From Pseudoalteromonas sp. XI10 (lineage in GTDB: Bacteria > Pseudomonadota > Gammaproteobacteria > Enterobacterales > Alteromonadaceae), in the NCBI RefSeq assembly GCF_001469895.1, contig NZ_LOPY01000051.1, forward strand, positions 1-64,000: a stretch of DNA of 64,000 bases. Reading direction: 5' to 3'. A model generated the notes under the pieces. The model did no database searches. It saw only the letters and a list, made by a program, of their open reading frames with translations, and was not told the origin of the DNA. Each line of letters starts with the position of its first letter. Within the stretch, counting starts at the first letter, position 1. Of this stretch, positions 56,485 through 64,000 are shown piece by piece. The translations under genes were made by a program, and so were the position numbers.

Positions 56485-57087
56485 GTGTTAGAAGTTTTAA
56501 TGTTAGTTTTAGCTTACATACTGGGATCGGTCTCTTCCGCTATCCTTGTATCACGGCTGTTTAAACTACCAGACCCACGCAGTCATGGATCGAATAACCC
56601 TGGTGCTACAAATGTTTATCGCCTTGGTGGAAAAATCCCCGCTGTTTTAGTTCTTGTCTTTGATATTTTAAAAGGAACCATCCCTGTCTGGGGTGCCTAC
56701 TTTTTAAAAATAGACCCACTAATGCTAGGTTTAATTGGTGTGGCAGCCTGTTTAGGGCATATGTATCCGCTGTTTTTTAGCTTTAAAGGTGGTAAGGCCG
56801 TTGCGACCGCTTTTGGCACGTTATTACCCATTGGTTTATCGCTAGGTGGGATGCTGATCGCAACCTGGCTCATAATTGTTGCTATCACACGTTATTCATC
56901 GCTTGCGGCACTGGTTACGGTTTCTTTAGCGCCTCTTTATACATGGTGGATAAAGCCTTTGTATACCTTGCCAGTTACCTTTTTGACCGTGTTAATAATT
57001 TTCCGTCACAGAGCAAATATTACTCGTTTGATGGCGGGGGAAGAACCTAAAGTAGGGGCTAAGAAAAAAGCCCCTGAACAAGAATAG
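56485..57087 (+). CDS. plsY: Glycerol-3-phosphate acyltransferase PlsY
   Basis: PlsY acylates glycerol 3-phosphate from acyl phosphate in the first step of phospholipid synthesis. Motifs: [20 protein letters not shown] (residues 28-47), [20 protein letters not shown] and [18 protein letters not shown]. Five membrane helices, 200 residues. The start is GTG at 56485 with AAGGA upstream. It converges on tsaD. Confidence 0.96.
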   Translation: MLEVLMLVLAYILGSVSSAILVSRLFKLPDPRSHGSNNPGATNVYRLGGKIPAVLVLVFDILKGTIPVWGAYFLKIDPLMLGLIGVAACLGHMYPLFFSFKGGKAVATAFGTLLPIGLSLGGMLIATWLIIVAITRYSSLAALVTVSLAPLYTWWIKPLYTLPVTFLTVLIIFRHRANITRLMAGEEPKVGAKKKAPEQE

Positions 57088-57094
57088 CTAGCAG

Positions 57095-58108
57095 TTATAA
57101 CGCTTCGAGTGAATCAATAGGCCAGCGCGGCTTAGTTTTCATATCGAGGCTAGCAAACTGACCAGCTTTCAAACGCTGCATACCAGCGTAAGCAATCATT
57201 GCGCCGTTATCTGTACAAAACTCTGTGCGCGGGTAATACACACGCCCTTTCATGCCTTGCATTACTCGTTCAAGTTGCGCACGTAATTGCACGTTTGCAC
57301 TCACACCACCGGCGATCACTAAACGTTTGATACCTGTTTGCTTTAATGCACGTTTACATTTGATAGTTAATGTATCGATAACCGCGGTTTGGAATGCATG
57401 AGCAATATCAGCTTTGGTTTGCTCATCATCATCGCTATCACGAATCGCAAGCGATGCCGCTGTTTTTAAGCCACTAAAGCTAAAATCTAAGCCTGGTTTA
57501 TCAGTCATCGGACGTGGGAATACAAAACGCTCAGGCGTACCTTGCTCCGCAAGTTTTGCTAAACGTGGGCCACCCGGATAATCAAGACCTAATAACTTCG
57601 CAGTTTTATCGAATGCTTCACCGGCAGCATCATCAACTGACTCACCCAGCACTTCGTATTCACCAATGCCAGATACTTTAACCATCATAGTATGACCGCC
57701 AGACACCAGTAGTGCGATAAACGGAAATTCCGGTTTGTCCTCTTCAAGCATTGGCGCAAGTAGGTGGCCTTCCATATGATGAACAGCAACAGCAGGAATA
57801 TTCCAACCATAGGCCAATGAGCGACCAATAGAAGTTCCCACAAGGAGTGCACCAACAAGTCCAGGACCTGCGGTGTAAGCAATACCATCTAAGTCTTCTG
57901 GCCCACAACCCGCTTGTGCAAAAGCAGCATCAATCAAAGGTAAGGTTTTACGTACATGATCGCGTGACGCAAGCTCAGGTACCACACCGCCGTAATCGGC
58001 ATGCACTTTTACTTGGCTATACAGTTGATGTGCTAATAAGCCTTGTTCATCATCATAAATGGCAATCCCCGTTTCATCACATGATGATTCAATACCTAAA
58101 ATTCGCAT
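57095..58108 (-). CDS. tsaD: tRNA N6-adenosine threonylcarbamoyltransferase TsaD
   Basis: TsaD transfers threonylcarbamoyl to A37 of tRNAs reading ANN codons. Motifs: [18 protein letters not shown] (N-terminus), the metal site [14 protein letters not shown] (about 107-120), [25 protein letters not shown] and [16 protein letters not shown]. Length is 337 residues, as in E. coli. ATG at 58108 follows GGAG. The rpsU-dnaG genes usually next to it are absent; unknown-function genes lie upstream instead. Confidence 0.97.
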   Translation of the reverse strand: MRILGIESSCDETGIAIYDDEQGLLAHQLYSQVKVHADYGGVVPELASRDHVRKTLPLIDAAFAQAGCGPEDLDGIAYTAGPGLVGALLVGTSIGRSLAYGWNIPAVAVHHMEGHLLAPMLEEDKPEFPFIALLVSGGHTMMVKVSGIGEYEVLGESVDDAAGEAFDKTAKLLGLDYPGGPRLAKLAEQGTPERFVFPRPMTDKPGLDFSFSGLKTAASLAIRDSDDDEQTKADIAHAFQTAVIDTLTIKCKRALKQTGIKRLVIAGGVSANVQLRAQLERVMQGMKGRVYYPRTEFCTDNGAMIAYAGMQRLKAGQFASLDMKTKPRWPIDSLEAL

Positions 58109-58170
58109 CAATTACTCCGCCAAGAAAAAACAAACGCGTATTTTACAGTGAAAATACGCATTACTGAATA

Positions 58171-58761
58171 TTAAATTGCAATACCGATGTTGGTTTGGCC
58201 GTCAGATACTGCAAGTTGCTTAAGCTCTTTTACGTTCTGGGAGGTAATTCGGCCCATTTGCTCTACAAAATCAATAAGCTCTGCAAGCACATCAATTTCA
58301 TACTGCATTAAAGGGTGTTCACGAACAGCTTTGTTATCAGCAATTTCACCATCCACTGTTAGTTGATATTCAATGAAACGAGCCACTGAAGCCTGTGAAA
58401 TTTTACTAATATTTAAAAACTCTTGTTCATCTTTGGCTATCAAACCGTGCAACATGCCAAGCAAAGCGGTTGCTGTATCGATTGCGGGATAAGTCCCGAA
58501 CATGTCAAAGTCAGTAAGCTCTGGCACATTCGGCTCTATTTTTTCAATTTGCTTTTCAAGGCTGATTTTACTTTTTGGTAGTAAGATTTTTTCCCAGCAG
58601 ACACTTAATGCGCTACGAAAAACCGCGGCATCACCAAACCCTGTTGCTTCACTAAATAAGCTGTAATTAGGCAGCATACGCTCAAGTAATGCGCCACCTA
58701 ACACCGCTTTTTGCAAATAGTTTAATTCTCTAATACGTTGAAAATTATTCGCTTTTGTCAT
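58171..58761 (-). CDS. DUF416 (YjaG) family protein
   Basis: A 196-residue soluble helical protein of the YjaG/DUF416 family (LNYLQKAVLGGALLERMLPN, ALSVCWEKILLPKSK, HPLMQYEIDVLAELIDFVEQ). The role is unknown. It overlaps the upstream DUF2007 gene by 17 bases, so the two are co-expressed. Confidence 0.85.
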   Translation of the reverse strand: MTKANNFQRIRELNYLQKAVLGGALLERMLPNYSLFSEATGFGDAAVFRSALSVCWEKILLPKSKISLEKQIEKIEPNVPELTDFDMFGTYPAIDTATALLGMLHGLIAKDEQEFLNISKISQASVARFIEYQLTVDGEIADNKAVREHPLMQYEIDVLAELIDFVEQMGRITSQNVKELKQLAVSDGQTNIGIAI

Positions 58762-59110
58762 TCTTTACAGTCCCACAAGACCAACATATTTCAAATGTTG
58801 CTCCGTTAAGCTCATGACACTTAGGGCATACCCAGTCAGGAGCCGATTGTTTTAATTGCCGGTAGTTTAGCAATATTTCTTGCGCCTGGCGCTCTTTTAA
58901 TGCGTAAACGAGTATATCGACCCCTGTTTGTTCAAATGGGATCTCCCCAAGCGCCCCTTGTAAAAGCTCACCTTGCAGTTGCGATTCGATCCCTTTACTT
59001 TTTAAAAGCCCTTTAATAATGTTTGCTTCTAAGCCATTTTCAGCCTGAAACACTTTCACCCAAGCGAATGGGTCCTGCTTAGCAGGTTGATTTAAATTAT
59101 TGTTTTGCAA
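58745..59110 (-). CDS. DUF2007 protein with C-terminal zinc ribbon
   Basis: A 121-residue protein. The N-terminal part (about residues 12-85: WVKVFQAENGLEANIIKGLL, ESQLQGELLQGALGEIPFEQ, GVDILVYALKERQAQEIL) fits DUF2007, a small signalling-like domain. A zinc-ribbon follows with two cysteine pairs, CPKC and CWSC. DUF2007 proteins are thought to sense or bind small ligands, but this is not demonstrated. Overlaps the DUF416 gene. Confidence 0.85.
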   Translation of the reverse strand: MQNNNLNQPAKQDPFAWVKVFQAENGLEANIIKGLLKSKGIESQLQGELLQGALGEIPFEQTGVDILVYALKERQAQEILLNYRQLKQSAPDWVCPKCHELNGATFEICWSCGTVKNDKSE

Positions 59111-59196
59111 ATCACTTCCCTTTTACTTTTCTATCTTTAAATCCTAAACTACGCTAGCAACTAACTTCGCTGCAATGCTTATTTCAAGGTAGCCAC

Positions 59197-59604
59197 ATGA
59201 CTTTAACAACACCGGGACTGTTATTCCCAGCAATTTCTTTACTGTTACTTGCTTACACCAACCGTTTTTTGGTGCTGGCTCAGCTTATTCGAGAGCTCAA
59301 TGCACGTGAAGGGGAAAGTATCCGCCCGTTAGTTGTTGCGCAAATTACCAATTTAAGAAAACGCATTAAACTCATTCGGGTGATGCAGGTTTATGGCGTG
59401 GCCTCTTTTCTGATGTGTACATTATCAATGTTTGCTTTATTTATTGAGTTTAATACCACAGGAATCATTTTATTTGGCATCAGCCTCGCTTGCTTAGCCT
59501 TGTCACTTCTCACCTCTTTGTATGAGATCCACATTTCTTGTGATGCTATTGAAATCGAATTAAAGAATATCGAAAAAAAACCAGTTTCAGATAAGGCAGA
59601 GTAA
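59197..59604 (+). CDS. DUF2721 family membrane protein
   Basis: A 135-residue protein with three membrane helices (about residues 6-25, 60-82, 88-110) and the basic cytoplasmic loop ITNLRKRIKLIRV, the arrangement of DUF2721. Function unknown. It lies 51 bases before the response regulator gene on the same strand and may be co-transcribed with it. Confidence 0.82.
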   Translation: MTLTTPGLLFPAISLLLLAYTNRFLVLAQLIRELNAREGESIRPLVVAQITNLRKRIKLIRVMQVYGVASFLMCTLSMFALFIEFNTTGIILFGISLACLALSLLTSLYEIHISCDAIEIELKNIEKKPVSDKAE

Positions 59605-59655
59605 ATTTCTGCCTCTATACTTATTGTATGAGATACAACAATAAGTGGTGTTTTT

Positions 59656-61182
59656 GTGGATGATTTCTTATTTTCTGAAGAACAGTTAGAAGAAAATAAT
59701 ATAGAAACTGAAGAGCCTGAATACTGGCATATTCTTGTTGTTGATGATGAAGAAGATATCCATCAAGTTACGAAACTAGTATTAGCTGGCTTCACTTTCG
59801 AAAATAAAGGTCTGCGCTTTTATGACGCCTACTCTGCGGCCGAAGCAAAAGAGTTTTTAAAAAAAGATATTCCCTTTTCTGTTGCTCTAGTTGATGTGGT
59901 AATGGAAACCAACCATGCTGGTCTTGAGCTTATTCAATACATTCGCGATGAAATAGAAAACCACGATATTCGTTTAATTCTGCGCACAGGTCAGCCAGGT
60001 GAAGCCCCAGAAGAAGCGATTATCCGCGATTACGACATCAACGATTATAAAAACAAAACTGAGCTCACCGCGATTAAAATTAAAACCCTGCTCTACTCAG
60101 CCTTAAGAGCACACCGCGATATTCAAATTATTGATCGCCACAAGCATGGGCTTGAACAGATCATCAACGCGTCTGCTAACTTTTTAAAATGTGACAGTGT
60201 TCATGAATTTGCTTCAACAATTTTAAGCCATGTCACTAACGTGATGGGCATTAATGACACGCAAATTTATTGTGCTGCAGCCGTTAATCTACAATCGTCA
60301 CCAGCAAAAGATTTTCAATTGCTTGCAGCCTCAGGTGTAGGCCCCACACCACAGCAAAACACCATTCCTGATGAAGTAAAAAACTTATTTATAGATGCAC
60401 ATGAGCGAAAATCATCACTAAAAACAAGTAATGATTATATTGGTTACTTCCCTACCAAAGCCGGCCTTGAAACCATGCTTTATGTTCATAAAGGCAGTAA
60501 GTTACAGGCAACAGAGCATCAACTGTTAGAGTTTTATGCCAACAATATCGCGCTTGCTTACGATAATTTAAAGCTCAGAGAAATGGTAAAAGAGTCGCAA
60601 AAAGAGCTTTCGTACATTCTTGGAGAAGCAGTAGAAAAACGCTCTAAAGAAACCGGCTCTCACGTTAAACGTGTTGCTTTATATAGTGAGTTACTTGCTC
60701 AACTTTCAGAGCTTAATCCATTTCAATGTGAAATAATTAAGCTTGCTTCACCACTACATGACATTGGTAAAATCAGCATTCCAGACAGCATATTGAATAA
60801 ACCAGGTAAACTCACTGATGATGAGTGGGAAATAATGAAAACCCATGCAGAAATCGGCTATGAAATATTAAAAAACTCAAGTAACGAGATATTGACATGC
60901 GGTGCTTTAATTTCTTACCAGCATCATGAAAAGTGGGATGGCTCAGGGTATCCACAAGGTTTAATGGCAGACGATATTAATATAGTTGGCCGCATAACCG
61001 CCCTCGCCGATGTGTTTGACGCCCTTTGCAGTGACCGTTGTTATAAGAAGGCTTGGCCATTAGAAGAGGCGTTAACTCTCATAAAAGATCAGCGGGCGAA
61101 ACATTTTGATCCAATTCTAGTCGACTTATTACTTGAAAATTTACCACTTTTCTTAGAGATTAAGGACCGTTATCCTGATTAG
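59656..61182 (+). CDS. Response regulator with REC, DUF3369 and HD-GYP domains
   Basis: A 508-residue regulator. The receiver domain covers about residues 25-150 (ILVVDDEEDIHQVTKLVLAG, ALVDVVMETNHAGLELIQYI with the phospho-acceptor aspartate). DUF3369 follows (about 165-320), then an HD-GYP domain (about 335-500) with SHVKRVALYSELLAQLSELN, PLHDIGKISIPDSILNKPGK and HHEKWDGSGYPQG intact, so it should degrade c-di-GMP. The start codon is GTG; the ribosome site is weak. The partner histidine kinase is not in the window. Confidence 0.94.
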   Translation: MDDFLFSEEQLEENNIETEEPEYWHILVVDDEEDIHQVTKLVLAGFTFENKGLRFYDAYSAAEAKEFLKKDIPFSVALVDVVMETNHAGLELIQYIRDEIENHDIRLILRTGQPGEAPEEAIIRDYDINDYKNKTELTAIKIKTLLYSALRAHRDIQIIDRHKHGLEQIINASANFLKCDSVHEFASTILSHVTNVMGINDTQIYCAAAVNLQSSPAKDFQLLAASGVGPTPQQNTIPDEVKNLFIDAHERKSSLKTSNDYIGYFPTKAGLETMLYVHKGSKLQATEHQLLEFYANNIALAYDNLKLREMVKESQKELSYILGEAVEKRSKETGSHVKRVALYSELLAQLSELNPFQCEIIKLASPLHDIGKISIPDSILNKPGKLTDDEWEIMKTHAEIGYEILKNSSNEILTCGALISYQHHEKWDGSGYPQGLMADDINIVGRITALADVFDALCSDRCYKKAWPLEEALTLIKDQRAKHFDPILVDLLLENLPLFLEIKDRYPD

Positions 61183-61300
61183 ATGTAACTTTTCTGTAAA
61201 ACACTTCCCAAAATAGGTACAATAATTTACTATGCCTACCGTGAAGTATAATAATATTGCCTGGACGTAAAAGGCTTACTTATAACAAGGGACTATTAAA

Positions 61301-62188
61301 GTGAGATTTGAACAACTTGAACAATTTGTGGCGCTCGGGGTGCTGAGGCATTTCCGACAAGCTGCAGAAAAAACCCAAATCAGCACTTCAGCGTTAACTC
61401 GCAGTATTCAGACGCTCGAAGATGAAATTGGCTATGAGCTCGTTACCCGCTCTACACGCTCAGTTAAGTTAACCAAAGAAGGTGAACTTTTCCTTGAGTA
61501 CGCTAAACAAACCCTCGACAATCTAGAAGAAACCAAAAAGCGTTTATTCGAATCTTTAAACGGTTGCACTAACGAAAAATTAGTTATTGGTTATACCAAC
61601 AAAGCAAGCACGGTCGTGCCTGTTTCTTGCGGCCAATTTTTAGCGCAGTATCCGCATGTAAAAATAGAGATGCAACTACAAGAGCAAAGTGAACTTGTTC
61701 GTAAACTGCAATTAGGTGAAATTGATATTAGCGTATGCTCTCAGGCAATGAACAGCATTGGTAGTGATATACATTTACCTGATCAACTGATTATTTTTGT
61801 AGCTAAAAACCACCCACTTGCGCATAAGAGCGACATTAGTAAACGCGACTTTGCAGACTACCCTATGTACAGCTGTTTTTCACAGTCTAAACAAGTGCAA
61901 GCTATGCTAAACGATGCTATCGAGTCTTTTGATAAAACATCAAGCATCAAAGTAGGCAGCATCGAGCAAGTAATGGATGGCCTTAAAAAGTCAAACCACA
62001 TCGCAATAGCCAGTATTGAACACACAAATATTGTCTCTTCTGACCCAGATTTACTGTTATTGAAAACCAATAAAGGTATCGCACACGAGCAGCTTGTGAT
62101 CCAAACAAATCAACAAATCAATGAGAATTCTCATGTTAGTCATTTACTTGACCTCATTGAAAAAACGGCGTTATCAAGCCAAAGCTAA
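61301..62188 (+). CDS. LysR-family transcriptional regulator
   Basis: A 295-residue LysR-type regulator. The winged helix-turn-helix covers about residues 1-60 (EQFVALGVLRHFRQAAEKTQ, STSALTRSIQTLEDEIGYEL), and a periplasmic-binding-protein-like effector domain follows. The start is GTG with AAGGGAC upstream. Its target is not evident; no divergent gene faces it. It is not in a recognisable operon. Confidence 0.92.
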   Translation: MRFEQLEQFVALGVLRHFRQAAEKTQISTSALTRSIQTLEDEIGYELVTRSTRSVKLTKEGELFLEYAKQTLDNLEETKKRLFESLNGCTNEKLVIGYTNKASTVVPVSCGQFLAQYPHVKIEMQLQEQSELVRKLQLGEIDISVCSQAMNSIGSDIHLPDQLIIFVAKNHPLAHKSDISKRDFADYPMYSCFSQSKQVQAMLNDAIESFDKTSSIKVGSIEQVMDGLKKSNHIAIASIEHTNIVSSDPDLLLLKTNKGIAHEQLVIQTNQQINENSHVSHLLDLIEKTALSSQS

Positions 62189-62328
62189 AAGCTATTTTAT
62201 ATGCTGCTAGCCTGTAATTAATCAGGCTAGCCAATCCACTCTATTTCTTCATTTTTTGCTGCCTAAAAAGCGTGCATCACACAATTTTTCATATACACTT
62301 ACGCACCTTTTTTTGATTGTGCACATGA

Positions 62329-62949
62329 ATGAACGCACCGCTTATTACCGACACATACTTAGATGCTATTGAACGTACAGGATATGCTGTTGTTGAAAAC
62401 GCGATTGATGAAAGCTTAATTGCTGATTTAATTGCAGATTGCTATCGCATTAACCCGCATTTTCATACCGCAGGTATTGGCCGATTAAACGACCAACAAA
62501 TAAATAAAACCGTGCGTAAAGATAAAACCTTTTGGTTTGATAGCTCAAGCCAAGCACAAATTACTTATCTTGCGACCATGGAAGCGATAAAGACACAGTT
62601 AAACCGTGGCTTCTATTTAGGCTTATTTGATTATGAATGCCATTATGCAAAGTATCAACAAGGTGACTTTTATAAAAAGCACTATGATGCCTTCAAAGGC
62701 CGTTCGAATCGCATTTTTACAACGGTTTGTTACTTAAATACGCCAGAGTCTGGCGGTGAATTGGTGATCTACAAACCAAAAAGTAAAGACATTGAAATAA
62801 TCATTAAACCTCAAGCGGGCTTATTGGTGATGTTTGAAAGCGAACGCTTTATGCATGAAGTATTACCCGCAAACGATGTACGCTACTCTATTGCGGGCTG
62901 GTTCAGAAAAAATGCCTCAATCAGCGGCATTATCGACCCACCAAGGTAA
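62329..62949 (+). CDS. 2-oxoglutarate/Fe(II)-dependent oxygenase
   Basis: A 206-residue protein with the double-stranded beta-helix core of prolyl-4-hydroxylase-like enzymes. The iron ligands are H-x-D in KKHYDAF (about residues 117-123) and H in RFMHEVLPA (about 182-190), and the 2-oxoglutarate arginine is in VRYSIAGWFR. The substrate is unknown; it may be a protein side chain or amino acid. It abuts the convergent ubiA gene with no space between the two stop codons. Confidence 0.9.
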   Translation: MNAPLITDTYLDAIERTGYAVVENAIDESLIADLIADCYRINPHFHTAGIGRLNDQQINKTVRKDKTFWFDSSSQAQITYLATMEAIKTQLNRGFYLGLFDYECHYAKYQQGDFYKKHYDAFKGRSNRIFTTVCYLNTPESGGELVIYKPKSKDIEIIIKPQAGLLVMFESERFMHEVLPANDVRYSIAGWFRKNASISGIIDPPR

Positions 62950-63828
62950 TTAAAATGGCAGTGGCAAGGATGCTGCTATACCGATAAAAATCACTAACCC
63001 TACATAATGGTTATTCAAAAATGCTTTGAAACAAGGATCTCGCTCTCGTTTATGAATAAGCATTTGTTGATAAAGTAAAAAACCAACCGCTGCAGCTAAG
63101 CCCAGCCAATAGGGAAAACCAAGGTGATTACTCATACCTATGTAAGCAAGAATCGTAATAAACAAGGCATTGAGTAAAAAAATGATGTGTCTGTCATAGC
63201 TGGCAAACAAGATTGCTGTTGATTTAACGCCAATCTTTAAATCATCATCTCTATCAACCATGGCATACATAGTGTCATAAGCCACAGTCCAAACAAGATT
63301 CGCGGTAAATAGTAGCCAGGCTTCTAATGGTACTGAGCCAATAGATGCCATATAGGCCATTGGAATAGCCCAGCTGAATGCAGCACCAAGCACAACTTGC
63401 GGTAGTTGCGTGTAGCGCTTCATAAATGGATAACAAAACGCCAGTGCTAAGGCACCAAACGACAATAATATCGTTGACCACCCGAGTGTTAACACTAAAC
63501 CAAAGGCCACCACAATAAGCAATACAAATAAGCTCAGAGCTTCACCACTTGATACCAAACCTGCTGCCAGCGGTCGCTGAGCTGTGCGCTTAACTGAACC
63601 ATCTATTTTACGATCGGCAAAGTCATTAATTACACACCCAGCACTGCGCATCACAAAGACGCCCAAACTAAAAACCACAAAATTTAATAAGCTCGGTGTG
63701 CCAAGCTCAGCAAGCCACAGCGCCCAATAAGTTGGCCACAATAGCAACAAGGTGCCAATTGGCTTATCGGTACGCATTAACTGTTTATAGTAAGGTATAT
63801 GTGCGACCTTAAGTGCAGCTAGCTTCAT
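62950..63828 (-). CDS. ubiA: 4-hydroxybenzoate octaprenyltransferase UbiA
   Basis: UbiA prenylates 4-hydroxybenzoate in ubiquinone synthesis. Motifs: [20 protein letters not shown] at the N-terminal side, the aspartate-rich [20 protein letters not shown] (about 67-86) and the second one in [20 protein letters not shown]. Nine helices, 292 residues. Its ATG overlaps the ubiC stop (ATGA). Confidence 0.96.
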   Translation of the reverse strand: MKLAALKVAHIPYYKQLMRTDKPIGTLLLLWPTYWALWLAELGTPSLLNFVVFSLGVFVMRSAGCVINDFADRKIDGSVKRTAQRPLAAGLVSSGEALSLFVLLIVVAFGLVLTLGWSTILLSFGALALAFCYPFMKRYTQLPQVVLGAAFSWAIPMAYMASIGSVPLEAWLLFTANLVWTVAYDTMYAMVDRDDDLKIGVKSTAILFASYDRHIIFLLNALFITILAYIGMSNHLGFPYWLGLAAAVGFLLYQQMLIHKRERDPCFKAFLNNHYVGLVIFIGIAASLPLPF

Positions 63829-64000
63829 AGGTAAATATACGCTCCAGGTAAGAATACTTCAGCCACGAGAAAATGAGCATTAGATAAGCTAAAAACACTG
63901 CGTCTTCCCCACAATGATTGTGAAGAGAAGCCAATTTCAGATGTTAAAGCTTGGATAGCGTGCTGCTGTGAAAATTCAGCAACTTCTATTTCTGTGCGCG
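63825..64000 (-). CDS. ubiC: Chorismate lyase UbiC (3' part, cut by the window end)
   Basis: The minus-strand frame enters from the window edge and ends with TGA at 63827-63825, overlapping the ubiA start. The visible residues read [20 protein letters not shown] and FLPGAY, which is the C-terminal end of UbiC, the enzyme that converts chorismate to 4-hydroxybenzoate and pyruvate. Only about 57 residues are seen. Confidence 0.92.
   Translation of the reverse strand, partial: RTEIEVAEFSQQHAIQALTSEIGFSSQSLWGRRSVFSLSNAHFLVAEVFLPGAYIYL

Overview
The window looks like chromosomal DNA of a marine gammaproteobacterium of the order Alteromonadales, most likely Pseudoalteromonas or a close relative. 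The evidence is protein-level: enterobacterial-like housekeeping enzymes, PanP-type aspartate decarboxylase, ExeA/GspB, a START-domain protein, a DUF2982-like protein, an argCBFGH operon with divergent argE and an ArgA-like domain behind argH, and many small palindromic intergenic repeats. I see no rRNA, tRNA, CRISPR array, prophage or complete insertion sequence. The assignment is inference from recognised families; no search was run.

Layout. 1-1152: raiA and ppnP. 1153-3330: an accessory pocket of small unknown minus-strand genes, one broken by an in-frame TGA, with short repeats. 3380-10840: tkt, metK (MetJ-like operator), dgkA, a START protein, a YgiF-like CYTH protein, a YgiM-like SH3 protein. 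10355-16178: a PutR/Lrp-type regulator divergent from putA, with a near-consensus Lrp site between them, then an HD-GYP protein. 16197-18180: gspB and exeA. 18306-22789: cca without a recognisable HD domain, two DUF1566 proteins, two poorly known proteins. 23028-27803: an RND efflux pair and msrA. 27952-30060: btuB under a cobalamin riboswitch. 30159-36825: a small conserved gene, yajQ, a VanZ-like protein, panE, thiI, a TetR regulator, coaD and a Wzi-like outer-membrane protein. 36836-38633: an operon of three paralogous five-helix membrane proteins behind a 68-residue protein. 38884-46125: the arginine locus with an ArgR-type box. 46377-50104: panP and a degenerate GGDEF-EAL protein. 50101-54448: mpl-ubiX-yadG-yadH-trmB-like, overlapping or nearly so. 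54610-58108: folB-folK-uppP, plsY, tsaD. 58171-64000: DUF416, DUF2007 and DUF2721 proteins, a REC-HD-GYP regulator, a LysR regulator, a 2OG-Fe(II) oxygenase, ubiA and the 3' end of ubiC.

How genes work together. argC, argB, argF, argG, argH and argE cover most steps from N-acetylglutamate to arginine. The first step probably comes from the ArgA-like GNAT domain, which lies in the -1 frame directly behind argH across a run of nine A residues. panE, panP and coaD supply pantothenate and CoA steps. ubiA, ubiC and ubiX belong to ubiquinone synthesis. mpl, uppP and plsY serve the envelope. Three proteins (HD-GYP at 14970 and 59656, degenerate GGDEF-EAL at 48254) point to c-di-GMP signalling.

Most notable observations: the A9 slippery-like junction between argH and its GNAT domain; the triple-paralogue membrane operon; a 265-bp palindromic element that supplies the last 13 codons of argE; and the TGA-interrupted gene at 2681-3103.
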